The notes: generated from the sequence alone by a model not told the origin. Positions 33,798 through 43,584 are shown, counted from the first letter of the stretch. The stretch: 64,000 nt of DNA from Myxococcales bacterium (GCA_016712525.1 JADJQX010000008.1:744001-808000), one strand, 5' to 3'. Program-made: numbers and translations.

Positions 33798-34360
33798 ACG
33801 GCGAGCTCGAGCGACTTCACGAAGATGCCGGCCCGGAAGATGCGCACCGTGTAGGTGCCCGCCTCGAGCTCGACGTTGTGCTGGGCACGGTTCGGCTCGA
33901 GCGCGGTCTCGAGCACGACCTTGCCGTCTTTCATGATCACGTACTTGTCGACGCGGTCGGCCACGCGGCAGGTGTTCGTCGCGTTCTCGAGGCGGCCGAT
34001 GAGCTTGTGCGCGGGGGCCGCCGGAGCGTCGGGGGCCTTCGCGGCGGCCTTGTGGGCGAAGTGCACCACGGTCTGCTTGTGCGCCTTCACCTCGACCTTG
34101 CCGGTCCACGTCTCGCCGTCGGCCGACACGATCTTCACCGGCACGTAGGCGTCGTGGTCGGGCAGGTTGAAGATCGCCGGGAGCGACTCTTCTTTCGTCT
34201 CGTTCCCGAGGGTCACGAACACCTTGGCGTGGGCCGGGTCCACGATCTTGAGGCTCGTCTTGGCCGAGTACTCGTACGACTCGGTCTTCTGCCACTCGGC
34301 GTGGGCCGGGAGGGCGAAGGACATCACGAAGGCGGCGGCAACGAATCGAACGAGCTTCAT
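33761..34360 (-). CDS. Exported hypothetical protein
   Basis: A 199-residue exported protein. The signal peptide is FVAAAFVMSFALPAHA. The mature part is beta-rich, with two parts split by a KAPDAPAAPAH linker, and ends in WVFRYGC. The second part contains a repeated TYTVRIFRAG-type strand pair. No family is recognised. It converges on the metallo-beta-lactamase gene, and its intact end is in the right repeat copy. ATG at 34360 directly begins the signal peptide. Confidence 0.65.
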   Translation of the reverse strand: MKLVRFVAAAFVMSFALPAHAEWQKTESYEYSAKTSLKIVDPAHAKVFVTLGNETKEESLPAIFNLPDHDAYVPVKIVSADGETWTGKVEVKAHKQTVVHFAHKAAAKAPDAPAAPAHKLIGRLENATNTCRVADRVDKYVIMKDGKVVLETALEPNRAQHNVELEAGTYTVRIFRAGIFVKSLELAVQKDGWVFRYGC

Positions 34361-34436
34361 CTTCGGTCGGGCTCCAGCGGGGTGCTTCTCATCGGCCGGT
34401 GCGCCCCGTGCGCCCGGCACCCTGGAGACGGGGGGT

Positions 34437-34472
34437 TGGGCGCGCCGTCGCGAAAAAAGATCGGCGCGCCCA
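34437..34472. terminator. 11-bp perfect inverted repeat between recA and the exported-protein gene
   Basis: Arms TGGGCGCGCCG and CGGCGCGCCCA, with a 14-nt loop containing A6. It is 128 bp past the recA stop. No T-run follows, so terminator activity is inferred. Confidence 0.45.
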
Positions 34473-34599
34473 CCTGGACCCACGTAAGCCCATGATCACC
34501 ATGGCATTTTCGGCGACGCGTCGCCCGACCGAGGCCGGCTCGGGCGGGCGACACGTGCCCCGAACGGGGCGCGCGACTCACGCGCTCACGGCGCGGAGG

Positions 34600-35628
34600 T
34601 CACGCTTCGGCTTCGGTCCGCCGCCCGGGGCGCACGGGGCCCGTCGCGACGATGGCCTGGCGCAGCGTGCTCGCGAGCTCCGCGTTCCCGAGCACGGCCT
34701 CGCGCGACCGCTCGCGCCCGTTGCCGAGCGTCGTCCCCGCGAACGACAGGTGGTTGCCGCTCTTGTCGAGCAGGCCCCGCGTGAGGCCGAGATCGATGAG
34801 CTCGGCGGCGCTGTCGACCCCTTCGCCGAACCGGATCTCGAACTCGGCCTCGGTGAAGGGCGGCGCGCACTTGTTCTTGCAGATCTTCACGCGCGTGCGA
34901 CCTCCCACGAGCTCGTCGCCGACCTTGACCTGGCCGATGCGCCGCACGTCCATGCGCATCGACGCGTAGAACTTGAGCGCGTTGCCGCCCGTCGTGGTCT
35001 CCGGGCTCCCGAAGGTGACGCCGATCTTCTGCCGGAGCTGGTTGATGAAGAAGAGCGTCGTGCCCGTCCTGTGGGTGATGCCCGTGAGCTTCCGCAGGGC
35101 CTGGCTCATGAGCCGCGCCTGGAGGCCCATGTGCGAGTCGCCCATGTCGCCCTCGAGCTCGGCCTTCGGCGTGAGCGCCGCGACCGAGTCGATCACGACG
35201 AGGTCGACCGCGCCCGAGCGCACGAGCATCTCGGTGATCTCGAGGGCCTGTTCGCCCGTGTCGGGCTGGGAGACGAGCAGGCGCTCGACGTCCACCCCGA
35301 CCCCCTTCGCGTATTGCACGTCGATGGCGTGCTCCGCGTCGATGAAGGCGCACACGCCGCCCTGGCGCTGCGCCTCGGCGATCGCGTGGAGGGCGAGCGT
35401 GGTCTTGCCGCTCGACTCGGGCCCGTACACCTCGACGACCCTCCCGCGCGGGTACCCGCCGATGCCCGTCGCGAGGTCGAGCGCGAGCGAGCCCGTCGAG
35501 ATCGTGCCGATGGGCTCGACGTCCGCGTCGTCCCCGAGGGCCATGAGCGAGCCCTTTCCGAACTGCTTCTCCACGCTCGTGACCACCGTCTTCAACGCAC
35601 GCATCTTCTCTGCCACTTGCTCCATCAT
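34600..35628 (-). CDS. recA: DNA recombinase RecA
   Basis: A 342-residue RecA. It binds single-stranded DNA, promotes strand exchange and triggers LexA self-cleavage. Walker A is GPESSGKTT, Walker B VVIDSVAALTP, loop L1 DMGDSHMGLQARLMSQALRK, and L2 GSPETTTGGNALKFYA. The C-terminus is short and lacks the usual acidic run. ATG at 35628. Upstream is comM on the same strand, with about 127 bp between. Confidence 0.97.
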   Translation of the reverse strand: MMEQVAEKMRALKTVVTSVEKQFGKGSLMALGDDADVEPIGTISTGSLALDLATGIGGYPRGRVVEVYGPESSGKTTLALHAIAEAQRQGGVCAFIDAEHAIDVQYAKGVGVDVERLLVSQPDTGEQALEITEMLVRSGAVDLVVIDSVAALTPKAELEGDMGDSHMGLQARLMSQALRKLTGITHRTGTTLFFINQLRQKIGVTFGSPETTTGGNALKFYASMRMDVRRIGQVKVGDELVGGRTRVKICKNKCAPPFTEAEFEIRFGEGVDSAAELIDLGLTRGLLDKSGNHLSFAGTTLGNGRERSREAVLGNAELASTLRQAIVATGPVRPGRRTEAEA

Positions 35629-35755
35629 GCTGGCCTCGTAGGTGTTCGGATCGTTTCGATTTTTCGTGAGCGCGAGCGAACGGCTCGGGCACCCGCGTCG
35701 CGCGCGCGGGGCCGAGATCGGGGAACGGTGGGCGCCCCTTCGGCGCCCCCGAGAG

Positions 35756-37315
35756 TCATGGAGCGGCGGAGGCCACCTTCGGCGTGTCGGTCCGAGCGCC
35801 GCGATCGAGGGCCCGCGCCGCGACGGCCTCGGCGACGTGCGACGAGGTCACCCCCGTCTTTCCGTCGAGATCGGCCACGGTACGCGCGAGCCGGAGGACC
35901 TTGCCGTAGGCGCGCGCCGAGAGGTTCAGCTTCGAGATGGCCGCGGAGAGCAGGCGGGCCCCGGCGTCGTCGGGCGCCCCGACGCGCTCGAGGCACGCGA
36001 TCGAGAGAGACGCGTTCGTGGGGCTCAGGGTCTCCCCCGCCCGAAACCGTGCGATCTGCACACTTCTCGCCCGCTCCACGCGCTCCCGCACCACGTGGCT
36101 CGCCTCGCCCCCTCCCCCGCGCCGCAGATCGTCGACGCACACGGGAGGCAGCACGACGTGCACGTCGAGCCGATCGAGGAGCGGGCCCGAGAGGCGCGCG
36201 CGATAGGACCGCACCCGCTCCGGGGAGCACCGGCACCTGTCCGTGCCGTCCCCGAGGTGACCGCAGGGGCAAGGGTTCGTCGCGCCGACCACGATGGGCC
36301 GCGCGGGGAACGTGGCCTTCGCCTGCGCGCGCGACACGGTGACGTGCCCATCCTCGAGCGGTTGACGGAGCGCCTCGAGCGCGGCCCTGCGAAACTCGGC
36401 GAGCTCGTCGAGGAAGAGGACACCGTGATGCGCGAGGCTCACCTCGCCCGGGCGCGGAAAATCGCCGCCACCGACGAGCCCGACCTCGCTCACGGTGTGG
36501 TGCGGCGCACGAAAGGGCCGCTCGTGGACGACGCGCTCGAGGCCCGAGGGCAACGCCAAGCTGTGGATCGCCGTGACCTCGACGGCCTCTTCGTGGGAGA
36601 GCTGCGGCAGGATCCCGGGGAGCCTCCGGGCGAGCATGGTCTTCCCTGCGCCGGGCGGGCCCACGAAGAGCAGGTTGTGCCCCCCGGCCGCGACCACCTC
36701 GAGCGCGCGCCTCGCGGCGGCTTGCCCCTTCACCTCCGAGAGATCGTGCGCCACGGAGGCCCGCGTGTCGGCGACCGCGGTCTCCGGTGCGCGAGGGAGC
36801 GCGATGTCCCCGCGGAGGGCCGCGACGAGCTCACCGAGCGACTCGGCCGTGCGCACCGTGATGCCGTGCACGAGCCCCGCCTCCCGCTCGTTCGCCCGAG
36901 GCACGACGGCCACCTTCACGCCGCGCGCGCGGGCACCCAGCAAATGAGGGAGCACACCTCGCACGGGCCGGATGCCCCCGTCGAGCGAGAGCTCCCCCAA
37001 GAAGAGCACACTCCCTCCCACCTCGGCCGGGAGCGCTCGAAGGGCCGCCATCGTCGCCACGGCGATGGCGACGTCGAACGCGCTGCCGGACTTTCGAAGG
37101 TCGGCCGGCGCCAGGTTCACCACGATGCGGCACTCGGACGTGTCGACCCCCACCTGGGCGAGGGCGCTCTTCACCCGCACCCGGCTCTCCCGCACCGCGG
37201 CCTCGGCCAGCCCCACGAGCTCGAACGAGGGCACGTTGCGCGACGCGTGGACCTCGACCCGCACCGGGTGGGCGTCGAGACCGATGAGCACAGCTCCCAT
37301 GACCGTTGCCAGCAT
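35756..37315 (-). CDS. comM: ComM/YifB family AAA+ Mg-chelatase-like protein
   Basis: A 519-residue AAA+ ATPase. The N-terminal domain (HASRNVPSFELVGLAEAAVR, AFDVAIAVATMAALRALP) is followed by Walker A GPPGAGKTMLARRLP, Walker B VLFLDELAEF, and NPCPCGHLGD (cysteine region). ComM helicases promote branch migration during natural transformation; other YifB functions are also possible. ATG at 37315 is preferred to 37348 since the conserved domain begins there. It lies upstream of recA. Confidence 0.92.
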   Translation of the reverse strand: MLATVMGAVLIGLDAHPVRVEVHASRNVPSFELVGLAEAAVRESRVRVKSALAQVGVDTSECRIVVNLAPADLRKSGSAFDVAIAVATMAALRALPAEVGGSVLFLGELSLDGGIRPVRGVLPHLLGARARGVKVAVVPRANEREAGLVHGITVRTAESLGELVAALRGDIALPRAPETAVADTRASVAHDLSEVKGQAAARRALEVVAAGGHNLLFVGPPGAGKTMLARRLPGILPQLSHEEAVEVTAIHSLALPSGLERVVHERPFRAPHHTVSEVGLVGGGDFPRPGEVSLAHHGVLFLDELAEFRRAALEALRQPLEDGHVTVSRAQAKATFPARPIVVGATNPCPCGHLGDGTDRCRCSPERVRSYRARLSGPLLDRLDVHVVLPPVCVDDLRRGGGGEASHVVRERVERARSVQIARFRAGETLSPTNASLSIACLERVGAPDDAGARLLSAAISKLNLSARAYGKVLRLARTVADLDGKTGVTSSHVAEAVAARALDRGARTDTPKVASAAP

Positions 37316-37550
37316 GACGGACCCTTTTGCGAGCCGCGTGCCAGCCAAAATTCGTTGAAATGATTACGTTTTTCTCCCACGTCAGGGTGGCCGGGCCTCT
37401 TTTCGGGGTGGCCCCGGCCACTCGGAGGTCGCGCCCGAGCGGACCCTCGGAGCCCGAACCCATGGAAAGGAGGCGCTTTTTTTCGCTCCGAGGGCCCCAC
37501 GTGCGGCCCTTTTTTGGCCCCATTCGCCTCGGTCTGAGTATGCTCTCGCC

Positions 37551-38510
37551 ATGGGGAAGGAAGCTCTCCGCCTCTCGACGGTCCTTGCGGCAACGCCTCA
37601 GGTGATCTTCAGGGCATGGTTCGACTCGGCTCAGCACGCCGCCTTCACGGGTGCGCCCGCCAAAATCGAGGGCGACATCGGCGGCAGGTTCAGCCTGCGC
37701 GACGGGGCCATCACCGGGCGCACGATGGCGCTCGAGTTCGGGCGGCGTCTCCTTCAGTCCTGGCGGAACGACGACTTCCCGAAGGGAGCGCCGGACTCTC
37801 GCCTCGAGATGCTCTTCGAGACGGTCGGCGCCGGCACGCGCCTCACGGTCATGCACGCCGAGCTCCCCGAGGGCCAAGCCGAGAAGCTTCGCACCTTCTG
37901 GCACGACGCGTACTTCGCCCCGATGACCGACTACTTCGGGAAGTTCGTCACGCTCCTCGCCAACACTCCGCCGAGCCAAGCGGTCATCGCACTCGACACG
38001 GAAGAGGACGACGAAGAGGCCGAAGAAGAGCCGAAGCCCAAGAAAAAGAAGAAGAAGCTCAAGGTGAAGGCGTCGTCGCGCGGCGCGTCCGAGCTCGACG
38101 TGGGCCGCATGCCCCCACCCAAGGTGAAGGCCGAGAGCAAGCCCGAGAAGCCCAAGAAGAGCGCCACGCCCGCGCCCGGCAAGGCCGAAAAGTCCCCCGC
38201 GAAGCCCGAGAAGAGCGCGTCGAAGGCGGCCCCGCAGAAGCCCGCGCCCAAGGCCGTCCCGGCGAAGCCGGCCGCCAAGTCTTCCAAGTCCGCCCCGGCC
38301 AAGCCCGCCCCCAAGTCCGCTCCGGCCAAGCCCGCCCCCAAGTCCGCTCCGGCCAAGCCCGCCCCCAAGTCCGCTCCGGCCAAATCGGCCCCGGCGAAGG
38401 CCAAGAAAGCCGAAAAGCCCAAGAAAGCCGAAAAGCCCAAGAAAGCCGAAAAGCCCAAGAAGGCCGAAAAATCCAAGGGCAAGAAGGACAAGGCCAAAAA
38501 GAAGAAGTAA
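37551..38510 (+). CDS. AHSA1/SRPBCC-domain protein with histone-H1-like tail
   Basis: A 319-residue protein. Residues 1-140 form an SRPBCC/AHSA1 domain (ATPQVIFRAWFDSAQHAAFT, DIGGRFSLRDGAITGRT, TVMHAELPEG, YFAPMTDYFGKF). The remaining 160 residues are an acidic hinge (EEDDEEAEEEP) followed by a Lys/Ala/Pro tail with PAKPAPKSA and KKAEKP repeats, very like the histone-H1-like tails of myxobacterial regulators. The fusion suggests a nucleic-acid-associated protein. ATG at 37551. Confidence 0.85.
   Translation: MGKEALRLSTVLAATPQVIFRAWFDSAQHAAFTGAPAKIEGDIGGRFSLRDGAITGRTMALEFGRRLLQSWRNDDFPKGAPDSRLEMLFETVGAGTRLTVMHAELPEGQAEKLRTFWHDAYFAPMTDYFGKFVTLLANTPPSQAVIALDTEEDDEEAEEEPKPKKKKKKLKVKASSRGASELDVGRMPPPKVKAESKPEKPKKSATPAPGKAEKSPAKPEKSASKAAPQKPAPKAVPAKPAAKSSKSAPAKPAPKSAPAKPAPKSAPAKPAPKSAPAKSAPAKAKKAEKPKKAEKPKKAEKPKKAEKSKGKKDKAKKKK
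38295..38474 (+). repeat. In-frame tandem repeats of the H1-like tail
   Basis: Three 27-bp units encoding PAKPAPKSA (38295-38375), then four 18-bp units encoding KKAEKP-like peptides (38403-38474). All keep the frame. Confidence 0.85.
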
Positions 38511-38581
38511 CGGCGTCTCGGGCGTCGTTCGTCGTCAGGGCGGTGTCCTTCGGGGCTCCGCCCTGCGCCATTTCGGCCCGA

Positions 38582-39806
38582 TCACTCGTGCCGGAGCGCG
38601 TGGATCGGATCGAGCCGCGAAGCCCTACGGGCCGGGAAGAACCCGAACACGACGCCCGTGAGCCCGCTCGTCCCGAGCGCCAGCGCGAGCGCCGTGCCGT
38701 TGATCCCCATCTTCCACTCGAGCGCCGACGAGAGCCCGTAAATGGCGAGCCCCCCGGCCACCGTGCCGAGGATTCCGCCGATGAGCGACAGGGCGACGGC
38801 CTCGACCAAGAACTGCGTGCGAATGTCCCCCGCGCGCGCCGATGGCCATACGAATGCCGATCTCGCGGGTGCGCTCGGTGACGCTCACGAGCATGATGTT
38901 CATCACGCCGATCCCGCCGACGACCAGGCTTATCGCGGCCACGCACACGAGCAGCACCGTGAGGAGCGAGTAGATCGTGTCCTGCATGGCCTGAAACTCT
39001 TTTTGCGTGCGAATGGCAAAATCGGGCTCACGATCGTCGGGGATCTTGTGCCTTTGCTTCAGGATCGAGGTCACCTGGGCGACGGCGCGGTCGGTCGTGT
39101 CGATCGACGTCGCGCTCGCGAGGATCATCCCGGCTTGGCCCGGCGGCGTGCGCAAGATGCGCGCCCTCATGCTCGCGATGGGCATGAGCACGATGTTGTC
39201 TTGATCCCCTCCGAACGGGGCCTCTCCTTTGGACTCGAGCACGCCGAGCACGCGGTACGCATACCGGCCGATGCGCACCTGCCGGCCCACCGGGTCTTGC
39301 TCGCCGAAGAGGTCTTTTTTGACGGTGCTGCCGATGACGATCACTTTGGTTTTGGCGGCCTCGTCGTATTCGGTCCAAAGGCTACCCTTCTCGACGTTCC
39401 AGTTTCGTACGGCAAAAAACGAGGTCGTCGAGCCGATGATCTGGGTCGAGGTGTTCTTGTCGACGTAGACGAGCTGCCCGCGCGCGCGCAGGGTCGGCGC
39501 GTACGCCGCGACGCTCACGGCCTCGCGGCCTATCGCCCGGCCGTCGTCCTCCGTGAGCTTCGCGCGGGCGCCCGTGGCCGAGCGCGCCCCCGAGGCGTTC
39601 GAGTCTTGGGGAATGATGATGAGCATGTTCGAGCCGAGGCTCGCGATCTGCGATCCGACCGACTCGCGCGCCCCCGCCCCGAGCGCCGTGACGGTGACGA
39701 CCGCGGCCACGCCGATGAGGATACCGAGCACGGTGAGGCTCGCGCGGAGCCCGTTGCGGCGAATGGCACGTAGCGCGAGCAGCACTCCGACGAAGAACGC
39801 CCCCAT
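38582..39806 (-). pseudogene. MacB-type permease, frameshifted
   Basis: An ABC permease of the MacB/FtsX type, read from ATG 39806: RAIRRNGLRASLTVLGILIG, the periplasmic MacB domain, and VVGGIGVMNIMLVSVTERTR. After IGIRMAIGARG the frame is lost; removing one C from the plus-strand run 38827-38831 restores GDIRTQFLVEAVALSLIGGI and a normal end at 38582. The restored length is 407 residues, the same as the neighbouring permease. It is either inactive or an assembly error. Confidence 0.85.
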
Positions 39807-41029
39807 CACTCGCTCCTCAAGGCTTCGATCGGATCGAGGCGGGCGGCGCGCCGCGCGGGGACGAATCCGAAGGCGACACCGATGAACGCGCTCGTCGCGA
39901 CGGCCACGAAAATGGCATTCGCCCCGGGCGCGATATCCCACCCCAGCGCGCGGCCGAGCCCGACGACCGACCCTCCACCGACCAGGATCCCGAGCGCGCC
40001 GCCGATGAGGCTCAGCACCACGGCCTCGACCAAGAACTGGACGAGGATATCGGCCTCTCGCGCGCCAATGGACATCCGAATGCCGATCTCGCGCGTCCGC
40101 TCGGCGACCGACACGAGCATGATGTTCATGACCCCGATCCCGCCGACGACGAGAGACACGCCCGCGACCCCGAGCAAGAGGGCCGAGAGCACCGTCGCGA
40201 TGCCCTCCGTCGCCTTCTGGAACTCGCGCTGCGTATTGACCACGAAGTCGGCTTCGGCGCCCTCGCCTACGTGGTGGCGCTGTCGCAAGATGCTCTCGAC
40301 CTGGGCCTTGGCGCGGTCGGTGGTCTCTTCGCTCGTCGCGCTCGCGAGCAGCATGTCGACGCGGCCGGGGCTCGTCCGCTGAATGCGCCCGCGGTAGCTG
40401 CCAATGGGCATCAAGATGCGGTCGTCTTGGTCGTCGCCGAAGGTGGACGTCCCGCGGGCCTCGAGCACCCCGACGATACGAAACGGCGAGCGCCCGATGC
40501 GCACCATACGGCCCACCGGGTCCTGGTTCCCGAAGAGCTTCTCGGCCACCGTGGCGCCGACGACGCACACCTTCGTCTTCAAGAGCTCGTCGGACTCGGT
40601 CCACGGCTCTCCCTTGGCGACCTTGTACTTGCGTATGGGAAAGTAGGAGAGCGTCGTACCCACGGCGAGGGTGGCCGCGTTGCGATCGCCGACCACCATC
40701 TGCACCGGCGTCGAGAGGAACGGCGCGACGTTCGCCACGCTCACCGCCTCGCGCGCGATGGCCTTGGCGTCCCCCTCGGTGAGGCGCCCCGTCGCCTTCG
40801 AGCGCGCGCCCGACTGCTGCACCGGCTGGGGGTTGATGAAGAGCCCGTTCGACGCGAACCCCGAGATCTCGCCGCCCACCTTGGCGGCCGCGCCGTCGGC
40901 CAGGGCCGTGACGGTGACGACCGCGGCCACGCCGATGAGGATGCCGAGCACCGTCAGCGCCGAGCGCGTCTTCTGGCGCACGATCGCCGTGAGCGCGAGG
41001 CGAATGGCGTTCGTGAGGAGCCCGAGCAT
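39806..41029 (-). CDS. MacB-type permease
   Basis: A 407-residue permease: N-terminal membrane helix (LTVLGILIGVAAVVTVTAL), a periplasmic MacB_PCD domain and a C-terminal FtsX core with three helices, ending DPIEALRSE. It is paralogous to its frameshifted neighbour. Together with the ATPase and adaptor it forms a tripartite-type efflux or export system. It overlaps the downstream permease start by one base (TGATG). Confidence 0.9.
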   Translation of the reverse strand: MLGLLTNAIRLALTAIVRQKTRSALTVLGILIGVAAVVTVTALADGAAAKVGGEISGFASNGLFINPQPVQQSGARSKATGRLTEGDAKAIAREAVSVANVAPFLSTPVQMVVGDRNAATLAVGTTLSYFPIRKYKVAKGEPWTESDELLKTKVCVVGATVAEKLFGNQDPVGRMVRIGRSPFRIVGVLEARGTSTFGDDQDDRILMPIGSYRGRIQRTSPGRVDMLLASATSEETTDRAKAQVESILRQRHHVGEGAEADFVVNTQREFQKATEGIATVLSALLLGVAGVSLVVGGIGVMNIMLVSVAERTREIGIRMSIGAREADILVQFLVEAVVLSLIGGALGILVGGGSVVGLGRALGWDIAPGANAIFVAVATSAFIGVAFGFVPARRAARLDPIEALRSE

Positions 41030-41032
41030 GCC

Positions 41033-42304
41033 TCAGCGCCTGGGAGAGAAGAGGGTGACGAGGCCGAACGTCACGGCCGACACGACGAGCATCCCGAGGC
41101 ACGCGAGGCCCGTCACGCGGAGCGCGAGGAACGGAGCCCCGGCGCGCAGGGCCGCCTCGAGCGGCTCGGGCACCTTCGCGAGCGCCCCTAGCCCGAAGAG
41201 CACCGCCATCGACGCGGCGAAATAGAGGGAAAATCGCCCCCGTTGGTCGCGCGTGAGCGGGTGGCCGTACACGCTCTTGGCGCGGACGGCCGCCACGTAC
41301 GACGCCGCGACCACGCCGAACACGAGAGGTACGAAGCGCACGTCGCGCTCGAGCACGAAGGTGTCGTACGCCCGGCCGAGGAGCTGCCCCGCGAAGGCCG
41401 CGACGTGCGCGACCACGACGTAGCCCACGGTGATCGGCGCCCCTTTGCGCTCGCGCCCGGGCGCGTCGGCCTCGGCGTCGGGTTTGCCTTTGGCGTCGGC
41501 GGGGGGCAGCTTGAGGAGCTCGGCCTGCGCGTCGAGCGGGGTGTCTTGGCGCACGTCGCTCACCATGCGGCCGTCGCGGAACGTGATGACCCGCGAGGCG
41601 CACGCCGCGATGTCGTGCTCGTGCGTGACGAGCGCGATGGTGATGCCTTGTTCGCGATTGAGCTTCTGGAGGAGCGCGAGCACCTCGAGGCTCGTGCGTG
41701 TGTCGAGGTTGCCCGTGGGCTCGTCGGCGAGGAGGAGCGGAGGATCGGTCACGAGCGCCCGCGCGATCGCCACGCGCTGCTGTTGACCACCCGAGAGCTG
41801 GTTCGGCGTGTGGCCCATGCGGTCTTGCAGGCCCACCTGGGCGAGGGCCTTCTCGGCGCGGGCGCGGCGCGCCGCTCGGCCGACGCCGCGGTATTGGAGG
41901 GGCAGCTCCACGTTCTCGAGGGCGCTCGTCCGAGGGAGCAGGTTGAACCCCTGAAAGATGAACCCGATCAAACGGTTACGTACGATCGCGCGACCGTCGT
42001 TCGTGCGCCCGCCCACGTCGATCCCGGCGAGCGCGTAGGTGCCGCGCGTGGGCCTGTCGAGGCACCCCAAGATGTTCATGAGCGTCGACTTGCCCGAGCC
42101 GCTCGTGCCCACGATGGCGACGAACTCGCCCTGCTCGAACGTGAGGTCGATGTCACGGAGCGCGTGCACCACGCTCTCGCCCGACTCGTAGTCCTTGGCG
42201 ACGCCGCGGAGCACGATGAGCGCGTGCTCGCCTTCTCCCTCGCTCGGAAGAGGAGGGCCTTTCGCGGGCGCGGCCGGGGCTACCTCCGACGGGAGCGCGC
42301 TCAT
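41033..42304 (-). CDS. MacB-type ABC ATPase with extra C-terminal membrane domain
   Basis: A 423-residue protein. Residues 28-265 form a LolD/MacB-type ATPase: Walker A GTSGSGKST, signature LSGGQQQRVAIARAL, Walker B LLLADEPTGNLD and switch THEHD. The C-terminal 150 residues hold about four predicted membrane helices (YVVVAHVAAFAGQLL, FVPLVFGVVAASYVAAV, and two later). MacB normally has its ATPase at the N-terminus of the permease; here the permeases are separate genes and the extra membrane domain is unlike MacB's. Confidence 0.85.
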   Translation of the reverse strand: MSALPSEVAPAAPAKGPPLPSEGEGEHALIVLRGVAKDYESGESVVHALRDIDLTFEQGEFVAIVGTSGSGKSTLMNILGCLDRPTRGTYALAGIDVGGRTNDGRAIVRNRLIGFIFQGFNLLPRTSALENVELPLQYRGVGRAARRARAEKALAQVGLQDRMGHTPNQLSGGQQQRVAIARALVTDPPLLLADEPTGNLDTRTSLEVLALLQKLNREQGITIALVTHEHDIAACASRVITFRDGRMVSDVRQDTPLDAQAELLKLPPADAKGKPDAEADAPGRERKGAPITVGYVVVAHVAAFAGQLLGRAYDTFVLERDVRFVPLVFGVVAASYVAAVRAKSVYGHPLTRDQRGRFSLYFAASMAVLFGLGALAKVPEPLEAALRAGAPFLALRVTGLACLGMLVVSAVTFGLVTLFSPRR

Positions 42305-43584
42305 CAGAAGGGCTTGCCCTTCTTCTTCTTGTCGTCGGTCTCGCCCTCGTCCGTCACGACCTTGGCGCCCTCGGAGAGCCCCGTGACCTCGGTGTGGATG
42401 CCGTCGGTGATGCCGATGCCGACGACGCGGACCTCTTCTTTTTCGTCGCCGGGCTGCTCGGACAGGAGCACGTGCACACGCCCCTGCCCCTTGGGGAGCG
42501 GCGGGAGCGGCGCTTGGGGAACGGGCTTCCCGTTGGGGCCGAGGGGCGGCGAGGGCTTGAAGCGCAGCGCCGCGTTCGGGACACGAAGCACGTTCTTCGC
42601 TTCTTTGGTCTTTACGGTGACCGTGGCGGTCATGCCCGGCCTGAGCTTCTCTTCGGGGTTCTGCACCTCGACGACGGCCGAGTACGTGACGACGCCCTGC
42701 ACGTTGTTCGGCGAGTAGCGCACCTGCTGCACCGTGCCGTGGAAGATCTCTCCGGGGAAGGCGTCGACCACGGCCTCGACTTCCATGGCCTCGCGGAGCT
42801 TGCCCACGTCGGCCTCGTCCACGTCCGCGAGCACGCGCATTTTGCGGAGATCTTGGGCGATGACGAAGAGCACCGGCGCCTGGAACGACGCGACCACGGT
42901 GGACCCGGGATCGATCGTGCGCGAGATGACCACGCCGTCGACCGGCGAGTAGATCTTCGTGAAGCTCTTGTTCGTCGAGGCCTGCGTGAGCTGCGCCTGG
43001 ATGGCCGACGCCTGCGCCGAGGTGGCCGACACCTGAGCCTGCGCGACCTCGTACTGGCCGCGCGCCGCGTCGAGCTCGCCCCGCGAGGCGAGGTTCTCTT
43101 TGAAGAGCTTCTCGATGCGCTCGAAGTTGGCCTTCGTGGCCGCCAAGTTCGCCTTGGCGCTCTCGTTCTGGGCGCGCTGCGCGAGCAGGTTCGCTTGGGT
43201 CTGGCTGACCTGCGCGTCGAACACGGTCGGGTCGATCTCGGCGAGCAGATCCCCCTTCTTCACCACCGTGTTGAAGTCGACGAGCACGCGCGTGACACGA
43301 CCGTTCGCCTGCGCGCCCACGTTCACCTGGAGGAGCGGTTGGACGGCACCCGTCGCTTGCACCTTCTCGCTCACGTCGCCTCGACCGACCTCGGCCGAGA
43401 GGTACCGCGCGGCGGGCGGCGGCTTGTTCTTGGCCCGCACGACCACACCACCGGCGACGAGCGCGACGAGCCCGAGCACGAGCGCGAGCCTACGCACCCA
43501 CACCCTCCCGCCTTCCTCCGCGGAGAGGGCCCGCCGGAGCTCGTCGGTCGTGGCCGAGGTTCGAGGGGTGGTTTGCGCAGACAT
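42304..43584 (-). CDS. MacA-type periplasmic adaptor (membrane-fusion protein)
   Basis: A 426-residue membrane-fusion protein. A membrane helix (residues 31-49, LALVLGLVALVAGGVVV) anchors it. Lipoyl and coiled-coil hairpin regions follow: GAVQPLLQVNVGAQANGRV, DLLAEIDPTVFDAQVSQTQA and the Ala/Gln-rich hairpin. The remaining beta-barrel carries DVDEADVGKLREA. It begins the operon and overlaps the ATPase gene by one base. The outer-membrane partner is not in the window. Confidence 0.9.
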   Translation of the reverse strand: MSAQTTPRTSATTDELRRALSAEEGGRVWVRRLALVLGLVALVAGGVVVRAKNKPPPAARYLSAEVGRGDVSEKVQATGAVQPLLQVNVGAQANGRVTRVLVDFNTVVKKGDLLAEIDPTVFDAQVSQTQANLLAQRAQNESAKANLAATKANFERIEKLFKENLASRGELDAARGQYEVAQAQVSATSAQASAIQAQLTQASTNKSFTKIYSPVDGVVISRTIDPGSTVVASFQAPVLFVIAQDLRKMRVLADVDEADVGKLREAMEVEAVVDAFPGEIFHGTVQQVRYSPNNVQGVVTYSAVVEVQNPEEKLRPGMTATVTVKTKEAKNVLRVPNAALRFKPSPPLGPNGKPVPQAPLPPLPKGQGRVHVLLSEQPGDEKEEVRVVGIGITDGIHTEVTGLSEGAKVVTDEGETDDKKKKGKPF

